Shown here in pieces: positions 1 through 8,128 of a stretch of 64,000 nt of DNA. The first letter of the stretch is position 1; each line of letters begins with the position of its first letter. This stretch comes from Rhodoligotrophos appendicifer (GTDB lineage: Bacteria; Pseudomonadota; Alphaproteobacteria; Rhizobiales; Im1). The notes beneath the pieces were generated by a model that was not told the DNA's origin, made no database searches, and saw only the letters and a list, made by a program, of their open reading frames with translations. The stretch covers positions 248,001-312,000 of the forward strand of contig NZ_VHKL01000009.1 of NCBI RefSeq assembly GCF_007474605.1, read 5' to 3'. The position numbers and the translations under genes are program-made.

Positions 1-53
1 CTATTCGACGTTTGCTATAGTCTGATCTGTGCGATGTCGTATCTTTCTCTCGG

Positions 54-78
54 AGCCCGCCATTCCCCCTGGCGGGCT
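54..78 (+). terminator. GC-rich hairpin followed by T-rich stretch
   Basis: An 8-bp perfect inverted repeat (AGCCCGCC at 54-61 and GGCGGGCT at 71-78, 9-nt loop) is followed on the + strand by TCATTTTG. The T-rich side suggests it ends a + strand transcript coming from left of the window. It also lies just past the stop of the minus-strand 59-aa gene and could work as a weak bidirectional terminator, although no T-run follows it in that direction. Confidence 0.55.
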
Positions 79-86
79 TCATTTTG

Positions 87-266
87 TCAGCCTGGACTGT
101 GGTCATGCACCCTCCTGTCCCGCTCACGATGCGATAGATCTATAGCCTCCGCGTATTCTTCCGCGGTGATGCTTGGGAACTGCTTCAGAAGTTCTGCAAA
201 TAGCTGTTCAGTCGGTATGGCCTGAGCGGACCTGAGCCATGCTGCGATGAAAGCAGCGCGCATCAT
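87..266 (-). CDS. small hypothetical protein, 59 aa, third gene of a coupled operon
   Basis: A 59-residue protein starting MMRAAFIAAWLR and ending DHSPG. Its ATG shares one base with the TGA of the preceding HTH gene (TGATG), so translation is probably coupled. The sequence looks genuinely coding: an amphipathic helical start, an acidic stretch around residues 37-41 and an Arg-rich tail (RERDRR, residues 47-52). I do not recognise the family. Its position after two small DNA-binding proteins suggests an accessory or phage-type operon. The reading frame is certain, the function unknown. Confidence 0.6.
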   Translation of the reverse strand: MMRAAFIAAWLRSAQAIPTEQLFAELLKQFPSITAEEYAEAIDLSHRERDRRVHDHSPG

Positions 267-478
267 CAGGCGCCCTCCCCTAGCATCTTCCGCAGAGCAG
301 ACTTTCGAGCACAGACCAGAGCGCCAATATGGAACGTCGGAATGAATCCCGATGACGCCCAGTGGTAGACCCGCTTGACCCCGGGATTACCCAAATACTC
401 ATTGACGCTCGCGGCTCCATACAGAACATCAAGAGCATCGTCATTGTTAACATTGACATTATCCAGCATGGCATTCAC
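266..478 (-). CDS. small excisionase/MerR-type HTH DNA-binding protein
   Basis: A 70-residue protein with the layout of small alphaproteobacterial HTH proteins. A helix-turn-helix covers roughly residues 20-45 (GAASVNEYLG...VKRVYHWASS), followed by a basic wing ending in the family-typical FHIGALVCARKSAL, where the C-A-R-K-S segment normally closes the winged helix. The start is GTG at 478, overlapping the stop of the upstream gene (GTGA); an in-frame ATG at 469 is the alternative. Such proteins act as excisionases or small regulators in prophages and islands. The gene lies in a three-gene operon near the 3' end of tRNA-Phe, which fits an integrated element, but no integrase is visible here. 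Confidence 0.7.
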   Translation of the reverse strand: MNAMLDNVNVNNDDALDVLYGAASVNEYLGNPGVKRVYHWASSGFIPTFHIGALVCARKSALRKMLGEGA

Positions 479-969
479 TCCGGTCTGCAGAGCTGATCCA
501 GCTCACGAGTCAAAATCGAGATGTTCAAGATCGAATGAAAGAACGAGTCCCTGCCGTCCGCCTCAATCCATTTGAGGTGGTTCTGGAGCACCGGCATTGT
601 CATTAACTCGTAGCCCCGGGTGGGGTGGTTGTCGTCCGGGCCATCGGGCAAGAGAATGTATTGGAGATATAGCCAAAGATCATCAGCCGAGCCTCGGACC
701 TTTTCGGGCGTGATATCCACCTCTCGGAGATCCTGGATGGCCTCAGCAATTCGAAGCGGTGGCCAGTTGGCCTCTACCATCCTCAATGCAATGTGGCACT
801 CCCAGAGATGCAGATAGCGATATGAGAATCGTTTCCCTTTCCCGACCTTCTCGACGTTGGGTACACCGAGGTCACGAAGCACCCGAAGGCGCGCACGAAA
901 GGCCTTCATGCCGTCGTCCTGGACGAAATGGAGGCCTGCCAGCATCGTTTCTAATTCGCCCAGTTCCAT
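475..969 (-). CDS. MerR-like regulator, hypothetical, 164 aa
   Basis: First gene of the small operon. Residues about 20-85 read as a MerR-like winged helix: a basic turn (VGKGKRFSYRY) then a helix pair (LHLWECHIALRMVEANWPPLRIAEAI). The C-terminal half (about 90-164) is acidic and helical with no motif I know, perhaps for ligand binding or dimerisation. GAGGG lies 8 nt before the ATG at 969. A TTGACT-17-TAGATT promoter and two 20-bp-phased direct repeats stand directly upstream, which suggests autoregulation. It overlaps the next gene by 4 nt. MerR-like assignment is moderate; the role is unknown. Confidence 0.65.
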   Translation of the reverse strand: MELGELETMLAGLHFVQDDGMKAFRARLRVLRDLGVPNVEKVGKGKRFSYRYLHLWECHIALRMVEANWPPLRIAEAIQDLREVDITPEKVRGSADDLWLYLQYILLPDGPDDNHPTRGYELMTMPVLQNHLKWIEADGRDSFFHSILNISILTRELDQLCRPE

Positions 970-1002
970 GCGGGTGACCCTCTAGCGCTCCCAGATTAAC
1001 CC

Positions 1003-1031
1003 AATCTAACCAAGCCGCTCCAAATAGTCAA
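1003..1031 (-). promoter_or_regulatory. sigma70-type promoter of the small operon
   Basis: On the minus strand TTGACT (1031-1026) is followed after exactly 17 bp by TAGATT (1008-1003), about 35 bp before the ATG at 969. Spacing and hexamers fit the housekeeping consensus. Confidence 0.7.
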
Positions 1032-1038
1032 TGCTTAC

Positions 1039-1069
1039 TTTGACATTATAATGTTTGTTTCGACATTAT
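1039..1069. promoter_or_regulatory. paired direct repeats, candidate operator
   Basis: Two copies of TTYGACATTAT (1039-1049 and 1059-1069) start exactly 20 bp apart, that is on the same face of the helix, immediately upstream of the -35 box of the operon promoter. The first copy runs into a palindrome (CATTATAATG). Likely binding sites for one of the two HTH proteins of the operon; this is inference from position and phasing. Confidence 0.5.
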
Positions 1070-1226
1070 GCCCGTTTCATGTCGCATCCATGTTGCGTTG
1101 ACCTGCCGGCAACAGATGGAAATCCGCAGAAATGCTTGGGAGCGGACTGCAACACATGCGACACGAAAAGGGATATGTATGACACATATTCCTTTGGTAA
1201 GTGTTTGATCTGGCGGGGAAAATAGG

Positions 1227-1302
<76 letters not shown>

Positions 1303-1518
1303 GGCTGTTTCTGCGGGGCGGACGCCATCGGAGGGCCGAGGGGTGCCGCCTCGCGGGCAACCGGGTCGCGTTATAGGAGATCGTCCCGGCCCTGTCCAGC
1401 GCTTGTCCGCCTTTCCCGGCTCCTCCGCGCGGCAGCGCCTCGCGCGCGGGCTGCGGCAACGGAAATCCGCCCGCAAGGGCCATCCGACCGAGGTCTTGGC
1501 TCGGCCGATCGGACCGTC

Positions 1519-1782
1519 TCAGTCCTCGCGCCAATCGTCATTGGCCCCGCCGGACGGCAGGGGACCGCCCTCTCCCACGCCCTCCGCGCCGTCGGTTTCC
1601 TCCAGATCCACCGCACTCCCGGGAATGCGGTAATGTCCGCTGAGCCACCGATGTAAATCCACATCCGCGCAACGCGCCGAGCAGAAGGGGTGATACTTCT
1701 GCACCGTCGTTTTGCCGCACACCGCGCAGCCGCGCCGTGGCCTCAGCCGCACCGGCTCGCTCGTTTGTTTTGTCTCCGCCAT
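1519..1782 (-). CDS. yacG: DNA gyrase inhibitor YacG
   Basis: An 87-residue protein with the YacG zinc-binding arrangement: CAVC (about residues 20-23) and, 12-15 residues later, CSARC (about 34-38), giving four cysteines. YacG binds zinc and in E. coli inhibits gyrase supercoiling. The C-terminal 40 residues are acidic and disordered, longer than in E. coli (65 aa). The start chosen is the ATG at 1782, giving MAETKQ; the frame is open further upstream but that part overlaps maf. maf lies 14 nt upstream and tRNA-Phe downstream. Confidence 0.9.
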   Translation of the reverse strand: MAETKQTSEPVRLRPRRGCAVCGKTTVQKYHPFCSARCADVDLHRWLSGHYRIPGSAVDLEETDGAEGVGEGGPLPSGGANDDWRED

Positions 1783-1796
1783 CCAACCGTCTCGAT

Positions 1797-2429
1797 TTAC
1801 ATTCCCGGCGTCTGGTTCCATCGGAAATAGACGGGATAGCCCGCCCCCTCCAGAATGGTCACCGTTTCGTAGAGCGGCAGTCCCACCACATTGGAATAAG
1901 TGCCGCCCAGGGCCCGCACGAAGGCTTCCGCCCGGCCTTGCAGGGCATAGCAGCCGGCCTTGCCGCGCCACTCCTCCGATTGGATATAGGTATCGATGTC
2001 CTCTCGTGACAGACGCTTGAACCGCACCCGCGTTTCCACCAGGCGCCGGATCCGCTTGCCCGTCGGCGTGATCACGCACACGCCCGTGTAAACCCGGTGC
2101 ATCCGGCCCGAAAGCAGCTTCAGGGTGTCGATGGCGGTGTCGACGTCTTCCGTCTTCCCCAGATTGCGCCGCCCCACCGCCACGGTCGTATCTGCGGCGA
2201 GAACGAACACATTGCGTCCCAGCCCGCGCACCGTCGCGGTGGCCACCGCCGCCAGCGCCTTTTCCTGCGCCAGACGCGCGGCCAAGAGCCGGGGCGCCTC
2301 GCGCCGCCGCGGTTCCTCGTCCACGTCGACGGGATAGATGAGATCGGCCTTGAGTCCCGCCTGTTCCAGAAGCGCGATGCGCCGCGGCGAGGCGCTGGCG
2401 AGCACCAGCTTCACGATATCTTCAGACAT
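1797..2429 (-). CDS. maf: Maf family nucleoside triphosphate pyrophosphatase
   Basis: A 210-residue protein with the Maf N-terminal signature LVLASASPRR (residues 8-17) and the conserved block AADTTVAVGRRNLGKTED in the middle. Maf/YhdE proteins hydrolyse non-canonical or pyrimidine dNTPs (dTTP/UTP group) to monophosphates and affect septum formation. The length is normal. It lies in the same-strand block hisD / UPF0262 / phosphatase / maf / yacG. The initiation factor gene infA, often found between the phosphatase and maf in this clade, is not present. Confidence 0.93.
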   Translation of the reverse strand: MSEDIVKLVLASASPRRIALLEQAGLKADLIYPVDVDEEPRRREAPRLLAARLAQEKALAAVATATVRGLGRNVFVLAADTTVAVGRRNLGKTEDVDTAIDTLKLLSGRMHRVYTGVCVITPTGKRIRRLVETRVRFKRLSREDIDTYIQSEEWRGKAGCYALQGRAEAFVRALGGTYSNVVGLPLYETVTILEGAGYPVYFRWNQTPGM

Positions 2430-2532
2430 GCACGGTTCCGGTCATGGTCGATTCGGGCGACCTTGCCATTCGCCCCCGTCGTTGACTACATCTGAACTCC
2501 GTCCGAAGGCAATCGTCCAGCATTCATGGCGA

Positions 2533-2577
2533 GCACCGGGATGCGAACCCCGGCTGTTCGCACCGGGATGCGAGCCC
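2533..2577. repeat. two direct repeats of 18 bp in the maf upstream gap
   Basis: GCACCGGGATGCGARCCC occurs at 2533-2550 and 2560-2577, 27 bp apart, in the 172-bp gap between maf and the phosphatase gene, where infA is often found in relatives. Most likely a local tandem duplication. Confidence 0.55.
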
Positions 2578-2601
2578 CCGGGGCCTCGATCTCGGCGCGC
2601 G

Positions 2602-3048
2602 CTAGACCACCGGGGCGCCCTCCCTGCGAAATCGCGACCGGATCTTCGCCATCAGCCCGTCGCGGACGCTGCGATAGGCCTCGAGCCGCGCCTCCCGGCT
2701 TCCCTCCGTGAGCGTCGGATCCTGTGTCGGCCAGTATTCGGCGTCCAGCGGCAGGCTGCGCGTCATTTCCAGGGCCTGATGATGCGCCTCGGGCGTCAAC
2801 GACACGATGACGTCGATCATGGTGTCGGTGAGGTCCTCGAAGCTGGTCGGATGATGCCGTGAGATGTCGATCCCCCATTCCGCCATCACCGCGATCGCGA
2901 ACGGGTCGAGGTCCCCGGCACGCACCCCGCAGGACACCACATGCACCCGATGCCCGTAGAAATGCCGCATCAGCCCGGCGGCGATCGGCGAACGCACCGC
3001 ATTGTGCCCGCAGGCGAAGAGCACCGCCTGAGGCAGCTCCCGGTTCAT
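2602..3048 (-). CDS. low-molecular-weight protein tyrosine phosphatase family
   Basis: A 148-residue LMW-PTP/ArsC-fold protein. The phosphate-binding loop CX5R is C13-GHNAV-R19 followed by Ser, and the general-acid region WPTQDPTL (about residues 106-113) supplies the conserved Asp-Pro. The loop motif and length fit the conserved alphaproteobacterial phosphatase found beside UPF0262 rather than arsenate reductase. Substrate not predictable. It starts 10 nt after the stop of UPF0262, so it is in the same operon. Confidence 0.85.
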   Translation of the reverse strand: MNRELPQAVLFACGHNAVRSPIAAGLMRHFYGHRVHVVSCGVRAGDLDPFAIAVMAEWGIDISRHHPTSFEDLTDTMIDVIVSLTPEAHHQALEMTRSLPLDAEYWPTQDPTLTEGSREARLEAYRSVRDGLMAKIRSRFRREGAPVV

Positions 3049-3058
3049 GAACGCAACC

Positions 3059-3586
3059 TCAGCCGCGCCAATGGAGCACGCAGATCAGCGTGAACAGACG
3101 CCGCGCCGTGTCGAAATCGACGGCCACCTTTCCTTTCAGCCGCTCCTGCAGCAGTGTGCTTCCCTCGTTATGCAAGCCCCTCCGCCCCATGTCGATCGCC
3201 TCGATCTGGCTCGGGCTCGCCGTCCGGATGGCCTGGTAATAGCTTTCGCAGACTAGGAAATAGTCCTTCACCATGCGCCGCAGGGGCGACATGGAGAGCC
3301 CGAAAATGGCGCAGGGCTGGCGCCCCTCGTCGGTGATCTCGAACACGAGCCGCCCCTCCGCCACCGACAGGGTCAGCCGATAGGGTCCGCGGCTGGCGCC
3401 CACCAGCTCGAATTCATTCTGCTGCAGCAGGTCGTAGATCGCCACCCGCCGCTCATGTTCGATGTCGCGCGAAGCCGATCCCAGGCTCGCTTCGTCCAGC
3501 CCGACCTCGATCAGCCGGTTGGTGGGCGCGCCGCCTTTGCCCTCGGGAGAGGGAGTGCCGTCCTGGCCGTTCTCCCGCTCACCCAT
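3059..3586 (-). CDS. UPF0262 family protein
   Basis: A 175-residue protein of the alphaproteobacterial UPF0262 family of unknown function, recognised by [11 protein letters not shown], the [17 protein letters not shown] block and the C-terminal [18 protein letters not shown]. It directly follows hisD. I placed the start at ATG 3586; a GTG at 3595 overlaps the hisD stop (GTGA) and would add three residues, which is equally plausible through translational coupling. No catalytic motif is visible. Confidence 0.85.
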   Translation of the reverse strand: MGERENGQDGTPSPEGKGGAPTNRLIEVGLDEASLGSASRDIEHERRVAIYDLLQQNEFELVGASRGPYRLTLSVAEGRLVFEITDEGRQPCAIFGLSMSPLRRMVKDYFLVCESYYQAIRTASPSQIEAIDMGRRGLHNEGSTLLQERLKGKVAVDFDTARRLFTLICVLHWRG

Positions 3587-3591
3587 GGCCG

Positions 3592-4887
3592 TCACGCACC
3601 GTTGAGTCTGATGGCGATGGAGCGGACATGGGCGTCGAGCCCCTCCGCTCGCCCCAGCACCATGCCATGACCGCCGATGGCGCGCAAAGCCTCCGGCGAG
3701 CATTTGAGGAGGGAGGTCCGCTTCATGAAGTCGAGCACGTTGAGCCCCGAGGCGAATCGTGCGCTGCGGGCGGTCGGCAGCACATGGTTGGGCCCGCCCA
3801 CATAATCCCCGATCGCCTCCGGCGTATACCGCCCGATGAAGATCGCGCCGGCATTGCGCACCCGTGCCGCCAGCGCTTCCGCCTCCTCTGCCGCGATCTC
3901 CAGATGCTCCGGGGCCAGCCGGTCGATCAGCGGCAGGGCCTGTTCGAGATGCTCCACGATGATGAGGGCACCGAAATCGCGCCAGCTCGCCGCCGCGATG
4001 GCGGCCCGTGGCAGGAGCGGCACTTGCCGCTCGACCTCCGCCGCCACGGCCTCCGCGAAGTCTTCGTCATCGGTGATCAGGATCGACTGCGCCGCCGCGT
4101 CATGCTCCGCCTGCGCCAGGAGATCCGCCGCGATCCAGGCGGGATCATTGCTCCCATCAGCCAGCACCAGCACCTCCGAGGGGCCCGCGATCATGTCGAT
4201 CCCCACGGTTCCGAACACCTGCCGCTTCGCCGCTGCGACATAGGCGTTCCCCGGCCCGACGATCTTGCCCACGGGCGCGATCGTGGCCGTTCCATAGGCC
4301 AGGGCGGCAATCGCCTGCGCCCCGCCGATCCGGTAGATCTCATCCACCCCGGCGATCCGCGCCGCGGCGAGCACCGCCGGCATCACCCGTCCGTCCGGCG
4401 TGGGCACCACCATCACCAGCCGCTCGACTCCGGCCACCTTGGCCGGCACCGCATTCATGAGCACCGAGGAGGGATAGGCCGCGGTACCGCCGGGAACATA
4501 GAGGCCGACAGCCTCAACCGCCGTCCATCGATGGCCCATCTCGACCCCGCAGGCATCGGTGAAGCGATCGTCCTGGGGGCGCTGCCGCACATGATAGGCG
4601 ACGATCCGCTCATAGGCGACCTGCAAGGCCGCGAGCACCTCCGGCTCCACGGCATCGGCAGCCTCCGTGATCTCCGCCGCGCTGAAGGCGAGGCGCTCGG
4701 AGGATACCTCATGCCGGTCGAAATGCCGTGTCAGCGCGCACAGCGCCGCGTCCCCCTCCGCCCGCACCTGTGCGAGGATGGCACTGACCGCTTGATCCAC
4801 ATCGGCGGCGGCCTCGCGCTTGGCGCCGAGCAGCGCGGCGAATGCGGTCTCGAAACCGGGGGAATCGTGGTGAAGCCGTTGAACCAT
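3592..4887 (-). CDS. hisD: histidinol dehydrogenase
   Basis: A 431-residue protein of full family length. It catalyses the last two steps of histidine biosynthesis, oxidising L-histidinol to L-histidine with NAD+, as a zinc enzyme. Recognisable blocks are the [11 protein letters not shown] loop, [25 protein letters not shown] and [15 protein letters not shown] (NAD-binding and active-site segments), [11 protein letters not shown], and the C-terminal GNY-like region [11 protein letters not shown]. It heads the housekeeping block; the ATG at 4887 fits the usual N-terminus. Confidence 0.96.
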   Translation of the reverse strand: MVQRLHHDSPGFETAFAALLGAKREAAADVDQAVSAILAQVRAEGDAALCALTRHFDRHEVSSERLAFSAAEITEAADAVEPEVLAALQVAYERIVAYHVRQRPQDDRFTDACGVEMGHRWTAVEAVGLYVPGGTAAYPSSVLMNAVPAKVAGVERLVMVVPTPDGRVMPAVLAAARIAGVDEIYRIGGAQAIAALAYGTATIAPVGKIVGPGNAYVAAAKRQVFGTVGIDMIAGPSEVLVLADGSNDPAWIAADLLAQAEHDAAAQSILITDDEDFAEAVAAEVERQVPLLPRAAIAAASWRDFGALIIVEHLEQALPLIDRLAPEHLEIAAEEAEALAARVRNAGAIFIGRYTPEAIGDYVGGPNHVLPTARSARFASGLNVLDFMKRTSLLKCSPEALRAIGGHGMVLGRAEGLDAHVRSIAIRLNGA

Positions 4888-5067
4888 CGCCGGGGGCGCC
4901 TTGCTGCATCGGACGGCACCCGAGGCGCCGCCTTTGAACTCTGCGCTTGGCTATAGCCTCAGCGTCCCGGGCAAGCAATCGTCAGCGAGGCCGGTTTGGA
5001 AACGACCATCCAGCATTGCTGCCGAATGGCCGCTTCCTTCCCGCATACGCCATACCGCGGGAATCTT

Positions 5068-6270
5068 TTACAATGTGGGGACGGGTGGCTTGCTGGAGGG
5101 GTCCGTCGCGGGATCGCCGATCGTCGCCGCCCCGTTCAAGCCGGGGGTCGCAGGACCGGTCGGGCTCGCATCCTGCTTCTGGCCGTGCTCGCCGGCCGCG
5201 GCGCCGGTCGCCACGCCGAGCTCGTCCTTGGCTGTCTCCGCGGCTGTATGGATGACGGCGGTCGCCCGTTCGCCCAGGTCTCGGAGGCCCTCCTTCATAG
5301 CGGAGGGATTGAGGCCCTGGGCCTTCGCTTCGGCCTTGGCCGCGTCATAGGTGTTTTCCACGAGATCAACGGCGGCCGAGGCGCCGTGACGTGCACCATC
5401 ACCGATCATCTCCCGGGCCTGGTCGGCCTGCTCCCCCATCCAGGCATCTTCGCGCCGCGTCGAGGGCAGGGCCGCACCGATGAGGGCGCCCAGGGCGATG
5501 CCAAGGGCACCCACCACGAGGGGCTGTTCCTCGATCATCTGCATCATGCCCTTTTGCGTCGACCGGGCTCCGCGACGGGCAAAGCGCGCCGCGTCCAGGC
5601 TGCCATGCCGGACGCTGCCGGCGGCGCTTGAAAGCCCGGAGCGCGCGTCGGACACGAGGTGGCCCGCGGCGTCATAGGCATCCGCTGCCAGCGAAGCCGC
5701 ACCCGAGGCCGCCGACGAAAGGCCGCTGACGCCGGAACTCAGCGCCCCGGCCGCAGACCGGGCACCGTCGCGGGCGGAGCGGATTGCACCTCCCGCGGTC
5801 TCCGTCACGGATCCGGCAAGGGAAGCAAGCCGGTGGGTGCCGCCGCGCGTTCCGGAGCTGTGGCTCTGGTCTTGGAACGAACGATTTTCGAAGCCGATCT
5901 CCTGGCTGCCTTCGCTCATTTTGCGGGCCACTTCGTCCGTGCCCCAGCTCTGCGGTGCCGGCAGACGGCGCCGTGCATCCTTCGCCAGGTGCCCCAGCCG
6001 GCTCGACGACGGACCGCCGCGCCCGGCGATGAGCCAGGCGATGCCGGCGCCGATCAACAGGACCGGCAGCGGGTTGTCGCGCACTTGGCGCCCGATATTG
6101 CGGGTGAAATCCGCACCACCGCTGTCGCGCGCCAGCGTCAAGGCCTCGTCCAGCATGCGCCCGGGAGACAACCGCTCCCGCAGCTCGTCCAGCGTTCCCG
6201 CGAGATGGGCACGGGTTTGCTCGACGTCGCGTTCGATTTCTGCGCTGGTCATGTGATCAGACTGGCTCAT
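5068..6270 (-). CDS. DUF3618 domain membrane protein
   Basis: A 400-residue protein. Residues 1-60 match DUF3618 (SAEIERDVEQTRAHLAGTLDELRERLSP), followed by a first membrane segment (LPVLLIGAGIAWLIAGR), a long Ser/Ala/Gly-rich low-complexity region of amphipathic LEA-like repeats, a second glycine-rich membrane segment near residue 280 (VVGALGIALGALIGAAL), and an Ala/Lys-rich tail. The ATG at 6270 overlaps the stop of the upstream holin-like gene (ATGA). Trios of this kind are widespread in Hyphomicrobiales and thought to be envelope-stress proteins; that role is inference. Confidence 0.75.
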   Translation of the reverse strand: MSQSDHMTSAEIERDVEQTRAHLAGTLDELRERLSPGRMLDEALTLARDSGGADFTRNIGRQVRDNPLPVLLIGAGIAWLIAGRGGPSSSRLGHLAKDARRRLPAPQSWGTDEVARKMSEGSQEIGFENRSFQDQSHSSGTRGGTHRLASLAGSVTETAGGAIRSARDGARSAAGALSSGVSGLSSAASGAASLAADAYDAAGHLVSDARSGLSSAAGSVRHGSLDAARFARRGARSTQKGMMQMIEEQPLVVGALGIALGALIGAALPSTRREDAWMGEQADQAREMIGDGARHGASAAVDLVENTYDAAKAEAKAQGLNPSAMKEGLRDLGERATAVIHTAAETAKDELGVATGAAAGEHGQKQDASPTGPATPGLNGAATIGDPATDPSSKPPVPTL

Positions 6271-6668
6271 CTTACCTGGTCCCGTGCAAGGGTTGCGTCC
6301 CGATTGACCTGCGCCACCGTGCGCTTTGGCGCGAGCTTGGCGGCACTGAGCTGGCTCATGCCCATCTTCACGACGATAATGCCGATGATGGCGAGAACGA
6401 CGCCCACCACCAGGGCTGCCCAATGGGGGGCAATCCCCGCCATGATCAGGCCGAGAACGGCCGCCTGGACCAGCGCGCCGAGGGCGGCGATGATAAGGAC
6501 GGCACCCGCCACGATGGCACCGATCGCCCCCACGGCCGTATCGAGCTTTTCGGAAACTTCGGCGCGCGCGAGTTGCATTTCCTTGCGGAACAGGCTGGTG
6601 ATTTGTCCCAGCACCTCGCTCAGCAGGTTGGGAACGCTGCGCACGCTGTCATCGCCTCGCATGGTCAT
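6267..6668 (-). CDS. phage-holin-like / DUF1469 family membrane protein
   Basis: A 133-residue protein with a conserved N-terminal helix (LLSEVLGQITSLFRKEMQLARAEV) followed by two hydrophobic segments (about residues 45-70 and 75-98), the layout of putative actinobacterial holin-X/DUF1469 proteins. The name holin refers to similarity only; the context gives no sign of a phage. The start at 6668 overlaps the preceding stop (ATGA), and its own stop overlaps the start of the DUF3618 gene, so the three genes form one coupled unit. Confidence 0.78.
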   Translation of the reverse strand: MTMRGDDSVRSVPNLLSEVLGQITSLFRKEMQLARAEVSEKLDTAVGAIGAIVAGAVLIIAALGALVQAAVLGLIMAGIAPHWAALVVGVVLAIIGIIVVKMGMSQLSAAKLAPKRTVAQVNRDATLARDQVR

Positions 6669-7282
6669 GACAATCCTCCGCCCGGCTCCGCCTGGGTCTT
6701 GAACTCGCGATACGCAGCGTCCGTTTCCGGTGTCGGCTGGTCGGTGGCCGAAGCGGCATAATCGGCACGCGCATGCCCGGCTGGCGGCGTCCACGGATAG
6801 CCGTCATCCGGGGTGTAGAAATCATCCTCCCGCCGCTCGGCGGAGCTTTTGAGGAAGCGCGACAGCGCAAACCCGGCGAGCACGGCGGCGCCGAAGAATG
6901 CGGCCGGCTGCCGATGCGCGAAATCGTCGACCGCGCCGACCACGCCGTCGAGGCCCCGCCCTTTGATGGAAGCCGCGACGCTGGAAATGGCGCTGGCCGC
7001 CTGGCGGACGCCGCGCGCCGCGAGGGGACTTTTCTCTTCGAGCTCGTCGGCCGATCTCCGAACCGCCTCGGCGACGCCAGACAACTGGTCGGCACCCCGG
7101 TCGATCTGGCTGTCCACGGCGCCCTTCGCCTGGGACACGACGCTTTGCGCCATGTCCTTGGCCTCGTTGCGCAACTCGCGCGCCGAGGCGCCCAGGCTGC
7201 GGGTCACGCCTCCGGTCCGGTTCGCATCCGCACCGCCCTGCTCAGATGATGGTGTGGAAACCTGAAGATTGCTCTCGGCCAT
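6665..7282 (-). CDS. hypothetical envelope protein with one membrane segment
   Basis: A 205-residue protein with an Ala/Ser-rich amphipathic region (residues 30-110; helices such as VVSQAKGAVDSQIDRGADQL), one membrane helix near residue 128 (AAFFGAAVLAGFALSRFL) and an acidic, proline-rich tail. It resembles DUF3618-neighbour proteins of Hyphomicrobiales, but I cannot name a domain. The start at 7282 has GGAGG 6 nt upstream; a longer frame exists but the ribosome site decides for this ATG. First gene of the three-gene unit. Confidence 0.72.
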   Translation of the reverse strand: MAESNLQVSTPSSEQGGADANRTGGVTRSLGASARELRNEAKDMAQSVVSQAKGAVDSQIDRGADQLSGVAEAVRRSADELEEKSPLAARGVRQAASAISSVAASIKGRGLDGVVGAVDDFAHRQPAAFFGAAVLAGFALSRFLKSSAERREDDFYTPDDGYPWTPPAGHARADYAASATDQPTPETDAAYREFKTQAEPGGGLS

Positions 7283-7505
7283 GACCGCCTCCGTGAATAC
7301 TGCATAACAATGGCTTGGAGGGATCTTCGTTCCCGAAAAGCGCCACAAATCCGGCATAATGGAAGCAGACGGGTCGAATCACTTGGGGCGCCGCAGGAGC
7401 CTCCGGTGAGTGTGAAACCACGCCGCCCGAATCGGCGGCGGGAACAAGAGCGAGGGGGGACTGCATGCTGAGCGCCACGACCTCCGCATTGCGCGGAGCA
7501 TTCCC

Positions 7506-7610
7506 GTGAGCACCTTGATTGCCTATGTCATGAGCCTGTTTGGCGGAATAGCAGCCGGATGCATCGCCGGCTACGTCTATCGCTACGGACTGAGCCTCCC
7601 CTTCTTCTGA
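7506..7610 (+). CDS. candidate 34-aa single-pass membrane protein with short coupled leader
   Basis: GTG at 7506 opens a 34-codon frame with one long hydrophobic stretch (TLIAYVMSLFGGIAAGCIAG) followed by YVYRYGLSLPFF. GGAG lies 8 nt upstream. Its start overlaps (GTGA) the stop of a 14-codon ORF at 7465-7509, which has its own AGGGGGG ribosome site, so the two may be translationally coupled. Small membrane proteins of this size are common, but there is no family match I know. It could be spurious. Confidence 0.4.
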   Translation: MSTLIAYVMSLFGGIAAGCIAGYVYRYGLSLPFF

Positions 7611-7622
7611 TCCGCCAGCCCC

Positions 7623-7920
7623 TCATCCCGGCCGAAGCGCAGCGCACCCCACACCCGCGTCATCCCGGACGGAGCGCAGCCCCCCACCCCCGGGTCATCC
7701 CGGCCGGAGCGCAGCGTAGATCCGGGACCGCCAAGACCTCATCCCCCTCATCCTGAGGAGCAGCCGTGAGGCTGCGTCTCGAAGGACGGGACTCCATGCG
7801 GCTCGGGGACCCCATGCCGCCCGGGATCCCGGGTCAAGCCCGGGATGACAGCCAGAACAGAAGAGCCCCCACACCCCGGTCATCCCGGACGGAGCGCAGC
7901 GCAGATCCGGGACCGCCACG
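7623..7920. repeat. cluster of REP-like palindromic repeats
   Basis: Between the small ORF and the methionine riboswitch there are at least four copies of a TCATCCCGG-N-GGAGCGCAGCGCAGATCCGGGA-type element (starting about 7623, 7660, 7695 and 7880), one CTCATCCTGAGGAGCAGCCG...CTGCGTCTCGAAGGA element (7748-7787) and an inverted CCCGGGATCCCGGGTCAAGCCCGGGATGA element (7819-7848). These are intergenic palindromic repeats of the kind known from Hyphomicrobiales. No gene is visible in the stretch. Confidence 0.85.
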
Positions 7921-7991
7921 GCCTCCGCACCCTTCGCACCCTCCCCACCCCTGCCCCCGCCCTCCCCCGTTCGTTATTACAAACAAAACGG

Positions 7992-8020
7992 TTGACAAAA
8001 CAAACCGTCCCCCTCATCTT
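7992..8020 (+). promoter_or_regulatory. promoter of the metNIQ leader
   Basis: A perfect TTGACA (7992-7997) is followed after 17 bp by CATCTT (8015-8020), a weak -10 of the type tolerated in alphaproteobacteria. The predicted start near 8027 lies about 10 nt before the SAM-II riboswitch. Confidence 0.6.
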
Positions 8021-8036
8021 CACGTCTGCCGCTAGA

Positions 8037-8092
8037 CGGCCGCGGGATTTGAGCAGCAGCTTGCCGCCGCGTCATCAAGGGCTAAAGCGCCA
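8037..8092 (+). promoter_or_regulatory. SAM-II riboswitch (metA motif)
   Basis: This fits the SAM-II consensus of alphaproteobacterial methionine genes in order: stem P1 CGCGG (8041-8045) with CCGCG (8067-8071), the conserved GATTTG (8046-8051), a small AGC...GCT stem region, CTTGC (8060-8064), an A-rich linker (TCATCAAG) and the invariant GCTAAA (8081-8086), which takes part in the pseudoknot. SAM-II binds S-adenosylmethionine in the pseudoknot groove and normally reduces translation of the downstream gene. It lies 140 nt before metN, with a mini-ORF between, so it should lower methionine import when SAM is plentiful. Confidence 0.85.
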
Positions 8093-8128
8093 CGGCTGAT
8101 CGCCGGGCTCCGCGTGAGGAGTGTTGTC

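Noticed and set aside
34-225. 63-residue + strand frame at the left end
   Set aside because: It lies opposite the coupled 59-aa minus-strand gene and has no ribosome site.
2602-3048. Arsenate reductase of the thioredoxin type
   Set aside because: The loop CGHNAVRS and the synteny with UPF0262 fit the conserved LMW phosphatase of Alphaproteobacteria better, and no ars genes are adjacent.
6267-6668. Phage lysis holin
   Set aside because: Similarity is to DUF1469-type membrane proteins; no endolysin or other phage gene is near, and it is coupled to a DUF3618 gene.
7283-7340. GGAAC motif upstream of the three-gene envelope unit as an EcfG (general stress) promoter
   Set aside because: The best partner (TGTT) is 19 bp away, not the 16-17 bp required with CGTT, so the match is too weak.
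7623-7920. Possible CRISPR array
   Set aside because: The repeats are palindromic, of mixed type and irregular spacing, with no unique spacers of constant length and no cas genes.
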